Source of the DNA: Trueperaceae bacterium
Lineage (GTDB): Bacteria; Deinococcota; Deinococci; Deinococcales; Trueperaceae
DNA: 64,000 nt
Direction of reading: 5' to 3'
NCBI GenBank assembly: GCA_020431825.1
Contig: JAGQHN010000001.1
Location: 1-64,000 of the forward strand
The notes under the pieces are model-generated. The model saw only the letters and a list, made by a program, of their open reading frames with translations, ran no database searches and was not told the origin of the DNA. Below are positions 34,226 to 42,786 of this stretch, in pieces. Within the stretch, counting starts at the first letter, position 1, and the number at the start of each line of letters is the position of its first letter. A program made the translations under genes and the position numbers.

Positions 34226-34702
34226 ATGCGGCAAAAATCATCCTTCTACCTGTATGGGAGGGTGATTTTTGTTTTACTTTTCTTGGGTCAAGCGCTTGCT
34301 GAAGAGCCTTTTTTACTTGTTGCACGTGAAGACGGCTCGAGCTTATACCAGATTTCTTTAAAAGAGAGCTCTTGCTGGATGCTTCGCTGGAACCACTCGG
34401 TTACGGGCATTACGGTAACGGATTATTATTGTTTTATTGGTGGGCAAATGCTTTTAACAGATTCTCATACGCCTGCCTTTGATGCGGGGCTGGGTCACAT
34501 ACCAGGCCGAGGTGTACAGGCATCAGATGGTCATGGGGGCTATTTTATTTATGATATTAATGAAGCAGTTAAAGACAACACATATATTTTAAGGGTAGGT
34601 AGCATGAAGGTGAATCACCGCATAGAGCATGAGGGCAAGCTGTATTCCTTAAGTGCCTTAGTAGAGCATGAGCGCGTATCCATTAGCGTGGTGCTCCAGT
34701 GA
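34226..34702 (+). CDS. DUF1850 protein, TRAP-associated
   Basis: 158 aa. Signal peptide of about 25 residues, then CWMLRWNHSVTGITVTDYYCF, the W-x-HSV-x-x-x-x-V core of DUF1850, and AFDAGLGHIPGRGVQ. The family almost always lies between a TAXI binding protein and a fused TRAP permease, as here, and its role is unknown. It overlaps the permease gene by 4 nt. Confidence 0.85.
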   Translation: MRQKSSFYLYGRVIFVLLFLGQALAEEPFLLVAREDGSSLYQISLKESSCWMLRWNHSVTGITVTDYYCFIGGQMLLTDSHTPAFDAGLGHIPGRGVQASDGHGGYFIYDINEAVKDNTYILRVGSMKVNHRIEHEGKLYSLSALVEHERVSISVVLQ

Positions 34703-36669
34703 GTGAAGGCGCAAAGTCAGAAGGTCGGTGGTTACAAAACGCGGTACTGGCTATAGCAGTAGGGCTATCGCTTTTTCAGCTGTACACGGCGGGCATCAAA
34801 TATCTGGGGGCTTACTATCAGCGCGGTGTGCATCTGGTACTTATGCTGGTGCTGGTTTTTTTGGTTTATCCTGTTTTTGGCAGAGCGAGAAAGCGCGGGC
34901 TATTAGGTTGGCTTATTGATCTGGCATTTATCGCTGCTGCTGTTTTTTCTTCCTGGCATATGCTTCATGACTTGCAAGGCTTTGCCAGGCGTGTAGGTTT
35001 TGCCAATCAGACGGATATTGTGGCGGGTGCCATCCTGATTATTGTGCTGCTCGAGGCCAGTCGCCGCGTGATTGGTATAACCATTACAGTTATTGCTCTT
35101 GTATCTATTGTGTATGCCATGGCAGGTGCCAGAGGGACACTGCCGTGGCTGAGTGGCTTACTTCCTGGGATTTTGGAGCACCGCGGTTACCGTATTGACC
35201 GCATTGTTTCAACACTTTATATGGGGCTCGAGGGTATCTTTGGCATACCGCTGGGGGTTGCCGCAACGGTGGTTTTTATCTTTGTGCTATTTGGTGCTTT
35301 TTTAGAAACGACAGGTGCCGGAAAATTCTTTATTGATCTTGCCTATGCTGCTGCTGGTCGTCAGCGAGGGGGTCCAGCTAAAGCTGCGGTAGTTGCCTCA
35401 GGTTTTTTAGGCAGTATTTCAGGCAGTGCTATCGCCAATGTCGTAACTTCAGGTGCCTTCACCATTCCTCTTATGAAAAAGCTGGGGTATAAGCCAGAGG
35501 AGGCGGGAGGAGTAGAGGCGGCTGCCAGCACGGGTGGGCAGATCATGCCTCCCATCATGGGAGCAGGTGCTTTTTTAATTGCTGAGTACACCCAGTTGCC
35601 TTATATCGACATTGTTAAGCTGAGCATTTTACCTGCCATTTTGTATTTCACTACCGTTTATTTGTTTGTTGACATCATTGCGGCGAAACGGGGTATGCGC
35701 GGCATGAGCCAGAGTGAGTTGCCTAAACTGCGAGAGGTTTTTCAGGACGGCTGGTACTACCTTATTCCGCTTGGTATTTTGATTTTCTTTTTGCTTAGAA
35801 ATATCTCCCCAGGACGCGTTGGCTTTGTTGCCATTATTTCAACTGTTTTGGTGGCGGCTGCCAGATTTCTCATAAGGCGTTATCTTTTACAGGTAAAAGA
35901 GGCAAAGACGGAACCTTTAACAGCTGTTGTTCAGTCAGGATTCAGGAGTGTTGTTGCGGCTTTAGAAACAGGGGCAAGAAATTCTATGGCTGTGACGGTG
36001 GCCTGTGCGATTTCCGGTGTGGTTGTCGGCATGATTGGTCTAACGGGTCTAGGGTTAAAATTTTCAGCGCTTATGATTAGTTTTTCCGGTGGGAATCTCC
36101 TGATTGCGCTGCTCTTACTGATTCTGGCAAGTCTGGTCTTGGGCATGGGTCTACCTGTAACGGCCAGTTATATTGTGCTGGCGGTTCTGGCGGCACCTGC
36201 CCTCGAGTCCGAGTTTGGCATCCCGTTACTGATTGCGCATCTGGTTATTTTCTGGTACTCGCAAGATTCCAATGTGACGCCACCTGTGGCTCTGGCGGCT
36301 TTCGCCGGTGCGGGTATTGCGGGGGCCAATCCTATGAAAACGGGGGTCGAGGCCTGGAAGTTTGCCAAAGGTCTCTACCTGATACCCCTTTTTATGATCT
36401 ATAACCCGGAGATGATTACAGGTGGACCATGGTATCTGGTGATCTGGACTATCGTGACGGCAATTGCTGCACTTGGGGCGTTTGCAGCTGCACTCGAGGG
36501 ATATATGTTCACTCATATGTACTGGTTCTCGCGTATCTTTGTGGTGATAGGTATGATCGGCATTTTCTGGCCCAATCACTGGTTTGAAATCGCAGGCTTT
36601 GCCCTGGTTTTAGTGGTTTTAGGTATTAACTGGACCAAACGGCAAAGAGAAGTGCAAGTGACTACCTAG
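34699..36669 (+). CDS. TRAP transporter fused 4TM-12TM permease
   Basis: 656 aa, about 17-18 membrane helices, combining the small (DctQ) and large (DctM) subunits. Conserved DctM features: GAFLETTGAGKFFIDLA, SGSAIANVVTSGAFTIPLMKKLG, AAASTGGQIMPPIMGAGAFL and GMGLPVTASYIVLAVLAAPAL. Imports the ligand of the TAXI protein by ion symport. GTG start. Its stop shares the CTAG palindrome with the stop of the converging MFS gene. Confidence 0.93.
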   Translation: MSEGAKSEGRWLQNAVLAIAVGLSLFQLYTAGIKYLGAYYQRGVHLVLMLVLVFLVYPVFGRARKRGLLGWLIDLAFIAAAVFSSWHMLHDLQGFARRVGFANQTDIVAGAILIIVLLEASRRVIGITITVIALVSIVYAMAGARGTLPWLSGLLPGILEHRGYRIDRIVSTLYMGLEGIFGIPLGVAATVVFIFVLFGAFLETTGAGKFFIDLAYAAAGRQRGGPAKAAVVASGFLGSISGSAIANVVTSGAFTIPLMKKLGYKPEEAGGVEAAASTGGQIMPPIMGAGAFLIAEYTQLPYIDIVKLSILPAILYFTTVYLFVDIIAAKRGMRGMSQSELPKLREVFQDGWYYLIPLGILIFFLLRNISPGRVGFVAIISTVLVAAARFLIRRYLLQVKEAKTEPLTAVVQSGFRSVVAALETGARNSMAVTVACAISGVVVGMIGLTGLGLKFSALMISFSGGNLLIALLLLILASLVLGMGLPVTASYIVLAVLAAPALESEFGIPLLIAHLVIFWYSQDSNVTPPVALAAFAGAGIAGANPMKTGVEAWKFAKGLYLIPLFMIYNPEMITGGPWYLVIWTIVTAIAALGAFAAALEGYMFTHMYWFSRIFVVIGMIGIFWPNHWFEIAGFALVLVVLGINWTKRQREVQVTT

Positions 36670-37829
36670 CGAAGTTTTATCCGCGTCAGGCTAATGCTTA
36701 AACCTACGGTAAGAGCCAGGAGACCCATGCTAATGGCGCCAGCAAAGGCAAAACGGTCATAAATAAGACCTGGCAGGTAAGCACCAAGACTACCTCCCAG
36801 ATAGTAGGCAAGCTGATAGAGGGCATTGGCACCTGCCCTGTCACTATCAACAGCGGTCGTTATAAAACCAACAGCCAGACCCTGAACCAGCCAGTTGCCA
36901 AAACAGATAAACAGTAGTCCTAGAAAAACCAGAGGCAGGCTCGAGCTTAAGCTGATGACATTGCCTAAAAGGGCCGCAACGAAACCCAGGGCAAAACCAT
37001 TTCTCAGGCCATAGCGCTGCCTGATTTTGCCAGCCAGGCTCGAGGACAAAATACCTGCAATAAAAGACAGGTAAACCAATGAAATCAGGCTTGCACTAAG
37101 GGAAAATGGCGCAGCACTTAGCTTAAAGGGTAAGTAGGTAAAACAGGTTTGAAAGGCGAAAAAGAGACAAAACCCCAGGGCCAAACCAGCTGCCAGAGTT
37201 GTATTACCCAGATGTTTGAGGGTGCCGCTAAGGGCTTTTAACAGACTGGAACTCGAGCTAAATTCCTTACCCTTTTCTCTGGACCAAAGGACGACTAACA
37301 GGAGATACAAGACAGAACTGGCGGCAAAACCCTGTCGCCAACTATAAAGATCGGTTATAAAGCCCTCTAAAAGTCGCCCAATGATGCCGCCTACCACGGT
37401 CGAAGCTACATAAAGTCCGGCGATGCCTGCCATTTGTGTTTTGCTGCTTTGCTCTGAAGTATAGGTAAGTGCAATAACAAAGAGCCCAGGAAGGGCCAGT
37501 CCTTGAGCAAAGCGTAGCAGCAGCAGAGTGCCAAAATGCTGGCTTAGGGCAGCCCCAAGACTAATCAGGCTGAGCAAAAAGGCCGCCAGCAAAATGATGG
37601 TTTTACGACCAAAGCGGTCAGACAAAATGCCAATAAACGGGGCTGCAAGGCCAATGCCCAGGATCGTTAGAGAGATGACCAGGCTCGAGCGACCTGTCGC
37701 CACCCCAAAATAATCGCTGATAAGAGGCAGGACAGGCTGGGGTAAATAGAGCCCGATAAAGGCAATTAGCCCTGTTACATAAAGCGCGACAGCACTTGAA
37801 GAAAAGAGGCTGTCGCCAGGTTTAGACAT
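36666..37829 (-). CDS. MFS transporter, 12-helix
   Basis: 387 aa. Twelve helices; the MFS loop motif is GILSDRFGRKTIILLAAF, with LYLPQPVLPLISDYFGV in helix 1 and GLLFICFGNWLVQGLAVGFITT in the second half. Resembles the YnfM/arabinose-efflux type. Substrate unknown. The gene converges exactly on the TRAP permease with a 4-nt overlap. Confidence 0.88.
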   Translation of the reverse strand: MSKPGDSLFSSSAVALYVTGLIAFIGLYLPQPVLPLISDYFGVATGRSSLVISLTILGIGLAAPFIGILSDRFGRKTIILLAAFLLSLISLGAALSQHFGTLLLLRFAQGLALPGLFVIALTYTSEQSSKTQMAGIAGLYVASTVVGGIIGRLLEGFITDLYSWRQGFAASSVLYLLLVVLWSREKGKEFSSSSSLLKALSGTLKHLGNTTLAAGLALGFCLFFAFQTCFTYLPFKLSAAPFSLSASLISLVYLSFIAGILSSSLAGKIRQRYGLRNGFALGFVAALLGNVISLSSSLPLVFLGLLFICFGNWLVQGLAVGFITTAVDSDRAGANALYQLAYYLGGSLGAYLPGLIYDRFAFAGAISMGLLALTVGLSISLTRIKLR

Positions 37830-37863
37830 AAAACAATTAAGTGACCAGTGAAAAGTGAAAGAG

Positions 37864-38904
37864 TTAGGGCTCGAGCACTATTTTTATGGCATTGTCCTTA
37901 TAGTCAGAAAGCAGCTCAAAGGCTTTTTTAACCTCACTTAAGGGCATAACGTGGCTAACGATAGCATTGACATCTAGCTTGCCACTATCAACATATTGAA
38001 TGGCTCTTGGGTAAATATGGCCCATGCGTCTTGAAAGCTTAATGGTTAGGCCTTTGCGGCGTACCAGCGAGGCAGTCAGAGTAAATTTATCCCCGTCGGG
38101 TATACCCACCAAGATGACCTTACCGCCTATACGCACAGCCTGAGTTGCCAGATCAGGGCCTTCAGGCGAGGTGGTCGCTTCAAAGATGACATCTGCACCG
38201 CGCCCCTTGGTGTAGTCAAGATAGGACTCGACATTTTCAAAAACGGCGTCGGCTGAAAGGTTTTTGGCAAAATCGCGGCGGTAGGCAAGGGGGTCAATCA
38301 TTGAGACTCTTACGGCACCTGAGCGCTGGGCCAGCATCGAGATATAGAGTCCAATAGGGCCAGCCCCCAAAATGCAGACATCTGAACCTGGACGGAGTTT
38401 TGCTAAATCGAGAGCGTGTATGGCAATGCCCAGGGGCTCGAGCAAAGCAGCTTGCTGGGCGCTAAAGTGCTGAGGTACGACATGCACAGTGCTAAAGGGA
38501 ACGGCAATATACTCAGCCATTGCGCCGTCTGTAGGAGGCCCGCCGACAAAGAGGTGGTCTGGGCAGAGGTGATGATTGCCTGAGTGGCACCATTCGCACT
38601 TGCCGCAGGGCTGGGCCGGGTCAACAGCCACTAAGGTTCCGTCCTCTAGGCCAAATGGTTTTCCTGTGCCTTCTATAATGATGCCTGCAAACTCATGACC
38701 TGGGGTAAACGGTTCTTTGATTTGCATGGCGCCAATGGCACCTTCATGATAATAATGCAGGTCGCTGCCACAAACGCTGCAGGCCTGTACTTTGATTAAG
38801 ACTTCGCCCTCTTTGGGGCTAGGTTTTGCTTTTTCACCAAGATCTATATGATGGGCGCCTTGCATAACAGCGACCTTCATTTTGCTTTGGGTTGCTACAC
38901 TCAT
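37864..38904 (-). CDS. Zinc-dependent polyol/alcohol dehydrogenase (MDR family)
   Basis: 346 aa. Catalytic zinc ligands in ACSVCGSDLHYYHEG and GHEFAG; structural zinc site CGKCEWCHSGNHHLC; Rossmann motif VCILGAGPIGLYISMLAQ. The GSDLHYYHEG loop is typical of sorbitol/xylitol and threonine dehydrogenase-like enzymes. Exact substrate unknown. GGAGGA 5 nt before ATG; two CTCGAG copies lie 9 bp apart just upstream. Confidence 0.88.
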   Translation of the reverse strand: MSVATQSKMKVAVMQGAHHIDLGEKAKPSPKEGEVLIKVQACSVCGSDLHYYHEGAIGAMQIKEPFTPGHEFAGIIIEGTGKPFGLEDGTLVAVDPAQPCGKCEWCHSGNHHLCPDHLFVGGPPTDGAMAEYIAVPFSTVHVVPQHFSAQQAALLEPLGIAIHALDLAKLRPGSDVCILGAGPIGLYISMLAQRSGAVRVSMIDPLAYRRDFAKNLSADAVFENVESYLDYTKGRGADVIFEATTSPEGPDLATQAVRIGGKVILVGIPDGDKFTLTASLVRRKGLTIKLSRRMGHIYPRAIQYVDSGKLDVNAIVSHVMPLSEVKKAFELLSDYKDNAIKIVLEP

Positions 38905-38982
38905 GGTTCCTCCAGGCTCGAGGGCTCGAGCATTCCAAAGGCTAGTTTACACGAGATTAGACATCAAAGCTCCTGACAAATG

Positions 38983-39663
38983 TTAGTCGTTTTCATCCAC
39001 TTTGTTTCTGCTATACCAGAGGTTTAAACCTAAAATCCAGGCAAAAGTCAGTGACCAGCCTGCTAAAACATCTGAGGGAAAATGGACTTGCAAATAGTTG
39101 CGACTAAGCCCAATCGCAAGCCCCAGCAAAATGCCGAGTAGGGAGGCTAAAATCTGATAGTTCGGCTTATACTTACGAATAAGAAAAAACAGGCTGAGTA
39201 AGAAACCTGCGCTGGCCATAGTGTGACCGCTGGGAAACGAATAGCTGGTTTCGGTACTGAGTTGAGGAAAAAAGTCGGGCCGAATACGGCCCAGGACCTG
39301 TTTAATACTCAGGTTTAAAAGTACCGTACCGCCAAAAGCGAGCGCATAAAAAAGCAAATCGCGCCACCTCGAGCGAATCCAGAAATAGATGAGCAAACAA
39401 AGACTGGCAGCAGCCAGAAACCAACCAGAGCCTAACTGGGTAATTGTCAGGGCTGCCCTGGTTAAGCCAGGGCTTTGCTGCCTGTGGAGCCAGCCAAGAA
39501 TAGGCTCATCAAACCAGAAGCCTTCTTTTTCGTAGACTTCACCGGCAAATTCAATAAATATCCAGAGCAAAACAAGTAAAATGGCCCAGTAAATTAAGAG
39601 AGGAAGGCTAAGTTTGATTTTGGAACGAAGGTAGCTAAACAGGGAGTGGGCTTTGGCCAGCAT
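38983..39663 (-). CDS. PAP2-family membrane phosphatase
   Basis: 226 aa, about six membrane helices. All three motifs are intact: KQVLGRIRP, SFPSGHT and SRNYLQVHFPSDVLAG. Acts on lipid phosphates such as undecaprenyl pyrophosphate or phosphatidate outside the membrane. No SD; TAGCTT lies 5 nt before the ATG, again leaderless-like. Confidence 0.9.
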   Translation of the reverse strand: MLAKAHSLFSYLRSKIKLSLPLLIYWAILLVLLWIFIEFAGEVYEKEGFWFDEPILGWLHRQQSPGLTRAALTITQLGSGWFLAAASLCLLIYFWIRSRWRDLLFYALAFGGTVLLNLSIKQVLGRIRPDFFPQLSTETSYSFPSGHTMASAGFLLSLFFLIRKYKPNYQILASLLGILLGLAIGLSRNYLQVHFPSDVLAGWSLTFAWILGLNLWYSRNKVDEND

Positions 39664-39725
39664 AGTTCAAGCTAACCCGCGTGAGAAGCTTTTTCTGTAA
39701 GGCTTTTGCGATTTGCAACGAATAA

Positions 39726-39760
39726 CAAAGAAAACGCCGAGTCAAGTACGACTCAGCGTT
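39726..39760 (-). terminator. Rho-independent terminator after the sulP-rhodanese pair
   Basis: An 11-bp stem (39733-39743 with 39750-39760) with one position that pairs as U-G only on the minus transcript, followed on the minus strand by TTTTCTTTG. It ends the minus-strand transcript of the lipoprotein rhodanese. Confidence 0.8.
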
Positions 39761-39779
39761 GGTAGAAAGCTGGTGAAGC

Positions 39780-40154
39780 TTACTGTTCGATTTGATACCC
39801 AGCCTGAACCCAGGCAAGGGTGCCGCCTTGTACATTTTTAACGTTTTTAAAGCCTTCTTTAATCAAGATGTCACTGGCCTGTTGTGAGCGGTTGCCGCTG
39901 CGACAAATGACGTAAAGTGTGTCAACTTTACTTAGTTCACTGGCCCTACGCTCGAGTTCACCCAGCGGTATAAGAATGGCGCCAGGGACATGGCCCTCAG
40001 CGTATTCCCAGTCTTCGCGAACATCCAAAATGACTTTGTTGTTTTCGCTGGCATTTGCCAGATCTTTAACCGAGACATTTTTATAGCTCGCAGGGCCACA
40101 AGCACTTAAGACTGTGATAAGCGCGATGAGAGAAAAACTGATTAAGCGTTTCAT
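39780..40154 (-). CDS. Rhodanese-domain lipoprotein
   Basis: 124 aa. Lipobox LSAC puts the lipid-modified Cys at residue 19, so the protein is membrane-tethered outside the cytoplasm. One rhodanese domain with active-site loop CRSGNR. Carries sulfane sulfur as a cysteine persulfide. Its ATG overlaps the SulP stop (4 nt), implying it works with that permease. GGAGG 3 nt before ATG. Confidence 0.9.
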   Translation of the reverse strand: MKRLISFSLIALITVLSACGPASYKNVSVKDLANASENNKVILDVREDWEYAEGHVPGAILIPLGELERRASELSKVDTLYVICRSGNRSQQASDILIKEGFKNVKNVQGGTLAWVQAGYQIEQ

Positions 40155-41854
40155 AAACCTCCTAAATTACAGGTCTTTAAGGCATGCTCGAGTGACAGAT
40201 GTCTAATCTTATCACCGTATTTTTCAAACCAGCGTGCCCGCAGCAAAAGATCGCGAACTGGACCTTTAACATTCACCAGATGGGTTTCAATGCCAAGTTT
40301 GGCCAGCTCATCCATACGATTTTCCAGGGTTTCTAGCGCTACAGCGTCCATATCATTGACCGCAGAAAAATCCAGAATAATATATTTAAGATTTTCCCGG
40401 TCAGCTAGGGCATTGGTTAAGCGCGTTTCTAAAAAAGCCATATTGGCAAAATAAAGCGAAGCGTCAATGCGGGCAATAAGGGCGTTGCTGTAGCGTTTGG
40501 CCTCGGGATAGCGGCGAAGATTGCGGAATACTTTTTCGCCCTCGAGGTAGCCCAGTTCAGCCGTATGCGGATAGGCACTTCGCCAGATAAAAACGAGCAG
40601 CGAAAAAGCAGCCCCTACCAATATGCCCGTGTCTATCCCTAAAATAAGGGTCGCTGCAAAAGTTAGAATCAGTGTCCAACCGTCAATCGGTTTTATGCTA
40701 AAAAGATGCCTTGGTTCTTCCACATCTATAAGTCCATAAACTGCAACCATGATGATGGCAGCCAGTACGGCCTTTGGCAGATAGTAAAAAAGCGGTGTGA
40801 AAAAAAGCAGGGTTAAGGTGACCAGAATAGCCGTAACGATAGATGCCAGAGGTGTTTTTGCACCTGCCTGATAATTAACGGCACTTCTGGAAAAACCGCC
40901 TGTGACCGGGTAAGCAGAAAAGAGAGAACCTGCGACATTGGCTAAACCAAGACCGACCAGTTCCTTGTTGGCTTCGACTTTGTATTTTTCTTTGCTGGCA
41001 ATTGAGCGTGCCACCGCAAAGGACTCCATAAAGCTAACAAAAGAAATGGTTAGCGCAATGGGCAGGAGCGCTTCTATACCTGCAAAACTAAAACTAGGAA
41101 GATTAAAAGCTGGAAAGCCGCTGGGAACGGTTCCGACAATGCCCACACCCTGTTCATTTAACTTGAACAAATAAACTGCCAGACTGCTTAAGATGACAAC
41201 CAGTAAGGGAGCAGGAAAGCGAGACTTGATGCGTTTAAAAAAGACCAGAATGGCTATGCTGATAATGCCAATAATGAGCGTAATAGGATTGGTCTCACCT
41301 AACTGTCTGGCGGTCGCAAGCAGAACCGAAAAGACATTTTCACCAGACTCGAGCCTTATCCCCAGCAAATGTTTTAACTGACTAATGCCAATGATAAGGG
41401 CAGCAGCCGAAGTAAAGCCACTAATGACTGCATGGGACAAAAAGTTGGTAATGAAACCAGCCTTAATCATGCCCAGTACAAATTGCATGAGCCCTACCAT
41501 AAGGGCTAAAAGTGCGGCATAAGCAATAAAACTGGCACTACCGGGTTCAGCCAGAGTAGAAACGCCTGACAGTGTCAACAGCGAGACAATGGCAACGGGG
41601 CCAACCGCCAGTTGCCTCGAGGAACCAAAGAGTGCATAAACAATCAGGGGCAGGGTAGACGCATACAGCCCAATCACAGGCGGCAAGCCAGCGAGCATCG
41701 CATAGGCCATGGCCTGCGGTACCAGCATGACCGCTACAATCAGACCCGCCATAAGATCGGAGCCCAGGTTTTGCCTGTCATAGCGTTTTAACCACTCGAG
41801 CGAGGGTAGCCAGGGCTGAGATTTAGCTTTAGGAGGACTTGCCTTTGCGAGCAT
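40151..41854 (-). CDS. SulP-family anion permease with STAS domain
   Basis: 567 aa. Membrane domain of about 12-14 helices with LMAGLIVAVMLVPQAMAYAMLAGLPP and GLANVAGSLFSAYPVTGGFSRSAVN, then a cytoplasmic STAS domain from about 445 (ALIARIDASLYFANMAFLE, ILDFSAVNDMDAVALETL). Imports sulfate or a related oxyanion, or bicarbonate; context with rhodaneses favours a sulfur anion. AAAGGCG before ATG. Confidence 0.92.
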   Translation of the reverse strand: MLAKASPPKAKSQPWLPSLEWLKRYDRQNLGSDLMAGLIVAVMLVPQAMAYAMLAGLPPVIGLYASTLPLIVYALFGSSRQLAVGPVAIVSLLTLSGVSTLAEPGSASFIAYAALLALMVGLMQFVLGMIKAGFITNFLSHAVISGFTSAAALIIGISQLKHLLGIRLESGENVFSVLLATARQLGETNPITLIIGIISIAILVFFKRIKSRFPAPLLVVILSSLAVYLFKLNEQGVGIVGTVPSGFPAFNLPSFSFAGIEALLPIALTISFVSFMESFAVARSIASKEKYKVEANKELVGLGLANVAGSLFSAYPVTGGFSRSAVNYQAGAKTPLASIVTAILVTLTLLFFTPLFYYLPKAVLAAIIMVAVYGLIDVEEPRHLFSIKPIDGWTLILTFAATLILGIDTGILVGAAFSLLVFIWRSAYPHTAELGYLEGEKVFRNLRRYPEAKRYSNALIARIDASLYFANMAFLETRLTNALADRENLKYIILDFSAVNDMDAVALETLENRMDELAKLGIETHLVNVKGPVRDLLLRARWFEKYGDKIRHLSLEHALKTCNLGGL

Positions 41855-42006
41855 AGGTCGCCTTTCTAAAAATGAGTTCTAAAAGTTTGGTACTTGAACG
41901 GCCTTGCGATATAGAGTTGGCTAAAACTCCTTCTTTAATGTGCAAACACAAAAAGATAAATTAAGTTTATAGGGGTACTGTTACAGTTATTTGATACAGA
42001 ACTGTT

Positions 42007-42348
42007 TTAGCCGTTTCTTACAGGTAGCTGCTCAGCCTGCCAGGCAAGCAGACCGCCACGCATATTTTTTACCTGCAAACCTTGCTTGGCTAGAAAAGAG
42101 GCGGCTCTGGCACTACGGTTTCCAGTACGACACTGAATGATAAGCTCTTTATCTTTGGGTAGGTTTTGCCATTTCTTATTTATTTCACTTAAGGGCAGCG
42201 CCTTAGACCCCGGAATGTACTGAACTTTACGTTCATAGGGTTCGCGTACATCTACCAAGATTGCCCCACCCTTAACACGTTCCTGGGCTTCCTGAACATT
42301 AATCTGCTCCACGCCGCCTGAGAGCAGGTTTTGTAACCACCTGATCAT
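42007..42348 (-). CDS. Single-domain cytoplasmic rhodanese
   Basis: 113 aa. An amphipathic N-terminal helix (MIRWLQNLLSGG) and a rhodanese domain with CRTGNR active-site loop and final GGLLAWQ. The ATG at 42348 overlaps the upstream rhodanese stop as ATGA; a longer frame from 42378 adds only residues encoded inside the neighbour. Sulfur carrier; partner likely the other rhodanese. Confidence 0.85.
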   Translation of the reverse strand: MIRWLQNLLSGGVEQINVQEAQERVKGGAILVDVREPYERKVQYIPGSKALPLSEINKKWQNLPKDKELIIQCRTGNRSARAASFLAKQGLQVKNMRGGLLAWQAEQLPVRNG

Positions 42349-42647
42349 AGTTCGATTTCGCGTCCGCGCATCATCCAACCCTGGGTACCCCCCATAAGGT
42401 TAGCTACTTTATGATAGCCCTGTTGGCTTAAAAAGCCTGCCGCCCTTCCAGAACGGTTTCCGCTGGCACAAATCAGGACAACATTGTCAGGCACCTCGCT
42501 TATACGAACACTTAATTCGCCTAAAGGAATGTTTTTGGTGCCTGGAACATGACCCATCTCAAATTCATAAGGTTCACGAACATCAATAAGGCTTGCACCT
42601 TTGCGCTGCCACTGACTTAATTCCTCTGGAAAAATATCTTGGTACAT
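42345..42647 (-). CDS. Single-domain cytoplasmic rhodanese
   Basis: 100 aa, the minimal rhodanese length. LIDVREPYEFEMGHVPGTKNIPLGEL precedes the active-site loop CASGNR, where Ala replaces the more usual Arg/Gln after the nucleophile. GGTQGWMMRG closes the domain. GGAG 8 nt before ATG. Coupled to the next rhodanese. Confidence 0.87.
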   Translation of the reverse strand: MYQDIFPEELSQWQRKGASLIDVREPYEFEMGHVPGTKNIPLGELSVRISEVPDNVVLICASGNRSGRAAGFLSQQGYHKVANLMGGTQGWMMRGREIEL

Positions 42648-42743
42648 GGGAAAAACTCCGTTTCTTGTGATAATTAGTACATGAGTGGGTCAGCTTTACT
42701 CACCCCACCAGATTTTGGTTTTTAAGGATTAATAGTAATTGGG

Positions 42744-42778
42744 CAAAAAAGAGCTGCAGCGAACTTGGCTGCAGCTCT
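42744..42778 (-). terminator. Rho-independent terminator after the persulfide-dioxygenase-like gene
   Basis: A perfect 11-bp stem AGAGCTGCAGC (42750-42760) with 42768-42778, loop of 7 nt, followed on the minus strand by TTTTTTG. It separates the MBL-rhodanese gene from the two small rhodaneses, so those need read-through or their own promoter. Confidence 0.88.
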
Positions 42779-42786
42779 GAAAGGAC

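Noticed and set aside
36226-36579. 117-codon minus-strand frame with several His and Cys
   Set aside because: Antisense to the TRAP permease membrane region, so its pattern is imposed by the hydrophobic codons opposite.
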